Source: Mactra quadrangularis | Lineage: Eukaryota > Mollusca > Bivalvia > Venerida > Mactridae | Direction: 5' to 3' | NCBI GenBank assembly: GCA_025267735.1 | Contig: CM046295.1 | Span: forward strand, 10,427,167 to 10,491,166 | Length of the DNA: 64,000 nucleotides | Part shown: positions 60,941 through 64,000 of the stretch, one piece after another | Layout of the letters: each line of letters starts with the position of its first letter | Position numbering within the stretch: the first letter of the stretch is position 1 | Translations under genes and position numbers: made by a program | Notes under the pieces: generated by a model | The model's input: the letters and a program-made list of their open reading frames with translations, nothing else | The model's database searches: none | Told to the model about the DNA's origin: nothing

Positions 60941-61415
60941 AGCATACTTCAATATATCAAAGTTGATATGCTAATATTTTTCTTAAAACATTGTCAAATC
61001 ACTTTTGAAGTGCACTGTAGTTTTCTTGATCGATTCACTAGAAACGAATGGGGGAAGATTAAATTGTCGTCTGTATACTGCATTTTTATTATTGTTATTC
61101 AACACTAGGATATTGTAATTACCGGAAAGAATACAATTTTCAAGATAAATTGAATCTTTGCGATAATTATAGATTGTTTGTGTTTAATATAAGTAATAAC
61201 ATTTTAATGACATTTTAAATATCGCCCAACTATTCTTCCCAAAATGTATTTTAATGTTTTAGTATTTTGCAGTTGATTAAAAAGGCGTATTACAGTGAAA
61301 TAAAACTTTTGTTTCGATAATAATTTGCAATAATAAAAAGACGTAATTATGTATTCAATATTGTAGTTTTATTATATAAACTTATAAGGAAATCTTTGAT
61401 AACTTATAAAAAATG

Positions 61416-61486
61416 TGCATCGGCCGGGAATCGAACCCGGGCCGCCCGCGTGGCAGGCGAGCATTCTACCACTGAACCACCGATGC
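61416..61486 (-). tRNA. tRNA-Gly (anticodon GCC)
   Basis: A complete 71-nt cloverleaf on the minus strand. The acceptor stem GCATCGG/CCGATGC is perfectly paired, with discriminator A. The A box TGGTTCAGTGG and B box GGTTCGATTCC match the consensus. The anticodon arm CTCGCCTGCCACGCGGG carries GCC, and the T stem CCCGG/CCGGG is perfect. A run of six T follows the 3' end within a few bases, as for RNA polymerase III termination. No intron or CCA is encoded. It lies antisense inside the last intron of the receptor cyclase gene. Unlike the degraded tRNA heads of the SINEs nearby, it has no SINE body attached. Confidence 0.95.
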
Positions 61487-61540
61487 TTACTTGCCTGTGT
61501 GAATGAGTATAGCATAAAATACACGCAAATAATGTTCAGG

Positions 61541-61760
61541 TGATTTTTACGTCGTATTCAACACATATTAAGGTCATATATACAACGGCCAGCTCTTCCT
61601 ACTATTGGTTTCCTGAACACATTTCTATCACCAGTACTAACTTACCCTACCACGAGGCCGACAACTTATGTATAGGGTATGACCTACCGCGACCGGGCTC
61701 GAATCCGCGATCTACGGATTCGAAGTCAGACATGCTAATCACTACTCCACGGCCGCGGCT
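61541..61760 (-). repeat. SINE A-like with a different tRNA head
   Basis: Minus-strand CCGCGGCCGTGGAGTAGTGA and ATTCGAGCCCGGTC, body 'aggttatacccta'-like, 3' end near 'acgtcgtattcaacac'. Confidence 0.65.
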
Positions 61761-62289
61761 TAATGTTCAAATGAATACAATGCTTCAATGAATTTGATAT
61801 TTTCTGTGCTTGATCATTTAGCCAGCTGTAGTCACGTGTCCGACAGTGAACATAACCACCTTTTTCTAATATAAACAAGAAACAAAATCTAGATTTTTCT
61901 GTAAACAAAGTTTTACTAAGTATTTTTTCACATAAGATCCATATAAAATTTGATAAAAAACAGTATCATTCAGGGGTTATTAAGAGCATCCTAAACCACT
62001 CAACTGAGACACGTTCTTCTCCAGAACTTTAAATAAAGTTTGTATAACTAGCTTCAAGTTCTCTAAGCCTATTTCGAAAATTGATTATTTCTTAACAAAA
62101 CAATACATGAAATTACCCACAATGACACAGCCTTGTTTTATCTAATTCTGGATAATTAAAAGTAAATTTCCTCCCTTGGGCAAACATTTAATTCAATTAA
62201 AGTACAAAGTGAAACTAATTTAAAGGCAATATCGTGTAATTATCATTTAGATGTATTAATAGCAAACCATGTAATCCTATATATACCAA

Positions 62290-62727
62290 CGTATAAGTCT
62301 ATTTACGTTAGAATCGATTTGTGTATAAATCGATTGACGTAAGAGTCAATTAGTGTAACAGTTCATTAAAGTAAAAATCGATTTGCGTATAAGTTAAGTA
62401 ATGTCAAAATCGATATTCGTATAAGTTCATTGACGTAAAAAAACCGATTTGCCTTTACGTTTATTTACGTAATAAATCGATTTGCCTGTAAGTTTTAACG
62501 TAAAAATCGATTTGCGTATAAGTTTAGTAACGTAAAATCAAATTGTGTATAAGTTTATTAACATAAAAATCGATTTGCATATAAGTTCATTAACGTAAAA
62601 ATCGATTGCGTATAAGTTCATTAACGTAATAATCAATTTGCGTATAAGTTCATTAACGCAAAGTCGATTCGTTTATAAGACTACTCACGGAAGAGTTGAT
62701 TCACATATAAGCCGATTCTCAGAAAAG
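62290..62727. repeat. Second, diverged 32 bp (2x16 bp) tandem array
   Basis: Alternating GTATAAGTTCATTAAC and GTAAAAATCGATTTGC half-units, about thirteen to fourteen 32 bp units with many indels. They line up with the half-units GTATAAGTCCATCCAT and GTATAAGTCGATCTGC of the array at 23253-24076, in the same orientation. Confidence 0.82.
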
Positions 62728-63237
62728 TCTGCAATTATTTTTGTATTAATCTGTAGTAATATATGCATTGAATTAAATGAGAATAATCATTTAAAGGATT
62801 AAGTCAAAATGATGTTTAGTTTGTTTTAATCTAAGTATGGAGTGCGAAGCTCTAAAGATTAATTAAATTCCGTGCGACTTATACACGAGTAAATACGGTA
62901 ATGATATATATTTCAATCTTTGGAAAATATTCAACGACAGCGCACAAGGTTAACATAAGAATTAGATAAATCATGTGCGTTATATAAATATAAAGTAAAG
63001 TATTTATGATTCTGCATTTCGGTTAAAAGAGACTTGGATTATATTTGATAATTGTTAAAAGCATTATGTTTGCTTTCAGTATTTATCTGAAAGTTTGTGT
63101 CAAATTTGATATTGTAAAATGTATAAATCTTACGTTTAGGAAATGACGAAGTTGCATATTGTTTGACTGTCTTTTGAAATTTATTTTGAAATAAAGTTAC
63201 GTCAGTAGATGCTATAAATATCAAATGCCTTTCATTT

Positions 63238-63567
63238 ATTATATGCTTTCCAGTGGAATACCGGGATTTATCGGTGAAAAATCGATATTCCACTGTTTTG
63301 AAACAATGAGAATAAATTTGTTATTTTTCACTTTTTGGATACGCCGTTCTGATTACATATCATACTTATAAACTTTAAAAACAACCAGTTTGGAGCATAT
63401 AATAAACAGAAAATGTGTTTATTTCAGTGTAAGATCTATTTTCTTCACTCATAAGCTAATGCTATTATATTTTCACTTGTGGCCATGCCACTCGTGTAAA
63501 TATTGTATCCTTAGCTCACTCGTGAAATAAAAACCGATCTTACACCGAAATAAACAAATATCCTCTA
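63238..63567. repeat. Dispersed foldback repeat, full copy
   Basis: 'ttatatgctttccagtggaa', 'cgccgttctgattacatatc', 'ttggagcatataataaac' and 'cgatcttacaccgaaataaa'. Confidence 0.8.
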
Positions 63568-63629
63568 TATGTTTGTGACATCATGAAAAGTATCAATCTG
63601 GGAGTTGGTTATGTCTACCAAGACACTCA

Positions 63630-63885
63630 CTCTGCTCGGCTACCATAGTCCGCACCCCACAGGTCTACTGATCGAGGGATCGAAGGTTCAATTCCCGGGC
63701 GGGCATACTTTCGCGTAGTTTGGTCATGAAATGGTTTTTACGGCCTCTCTTCATCTTATCATTGATTCCCTTTCATGTAGGGCAGCAGTTAGTCACTGAC
63801 GAAGGTATGTACCTAGTAACTATTTAATAGCTAACTCCAGATATTAAAGTCCAGGAACGATGAGTAAGTTAAACGAACGCCGATA
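63630..63885 (+). repeat. SINE family B, plus strand
   Basis: 'gaaggttcaattcccgggcg', 'gcatactttcgcgtagtttg', 'tagggcagcagttagtcact' and 'ccaggaacgatgagtaagtt'; the tRNA head before the B box is degraded. Confidence 0.75.
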
Positions 63886-64000
63886 CCAGACCTGTAGAAT
63901 ATGTTGCAATGGTTTCAAACTCAACCAAAATACACCCAACTCGATGGTTAATATTCCTTACTTCAACTAAAATATACATGTATATAAAAATAAAAAAAAA

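Larger units (their letters stand above)
59066..64000 (+). other. Start of the intron after exon p (at least 4935 bp)
   Basis: Contains a tRNA-headed SINE (59500-59708), an ATCC microsatellite (60022-60074), foldback repeats (60660-60940 and 63238-63567), tRNA-Gly (61416-61486), a SINE (61541-61760), the second 32 bp array (62290-62727) and a SINE B (63630-63885). No catalytic-domain exon was found. 61770-62285 and 62730-63235 show nothing recognised. Confidence 0.78.

Overview
The window is animal nuclear DNA. It is AT-rich, intron-dominated and packed with short dispersed repeats. The repeats are tRNA-headed SINEs ending in a motif like CGGCGTTAAACC, foldback and MITE-like elements, and minisatellites. 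Their overall look suggests a lophotrochozoan, most likely a bivalve mollusc; that assignment is inference from repeat style and was not tested.

One protein-coding gene is well supported: a membrane receptor-type guanylate cyclase of the natriuretic-peptide-receptor/Gyc32E kind, on the + strand. Sixteen exons between 17288 and 59065 join in frame, with GT..AG borders and matching phases throughout, into 786 codons. They encode most of the extracellular ligand-binding domain (residues 1 to about 343), one membrane segment (348-366), a kinase-homology pseudokinase domain (about 425-697), the coiled dimerisation linker (699-745) and the start of the cyclase catalytic domain with the metal-site motif SDIVGFT (770-776). 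The N-terminal exon(s) with the signal peptide and the rest of the catalytic domain were not found. The first should lie upstream, the second beyond position 64000.

Region by region: 1-17287 is non-coding, either the first intron or 5' flank. It holds foldback elements, a tandem pair of TIR elements (5.1-5.7 kb), an arm-rearranged copy of a TIR element (8.3-9.9 kb), the C-terminal reverse transcriptase remnant of a non-LTR retrotransposon (9.9-10.5 kb), six copies of a ~180 bp repeat (10.7-11.75 kb), a retroelement 3' tail with (TAA)n, and a 685 bp TIR element nested in another repeat (12.4-13.1 kb). From 17.3 to 59.1 kb the receptor exons alternate with introns of 351 to 7213 bp containing SINEs, MITEs and several tandem arrays: 32 bp at 23.3-24.1 kb, 29 bp at 40.6-41.0 kb, and a TAAACGTCGCA array at 49.1 kb. 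The final intron (59066 to the window end) contains one intact-looking tRNA-Gly(GCC) gene on the minus strand at 61.4 kb and a diverged array at 62.3 kb whose 32 bp unit resembles that at 23.3 kb.

I saw no operon-like organisation, CRISPR array, rRNA or second host protein gene. Most other open frames here are short and fall in repeats. The most unusual signals are the repeat structures, above all the two related 2x16 bp arrays in introns of the same gene.
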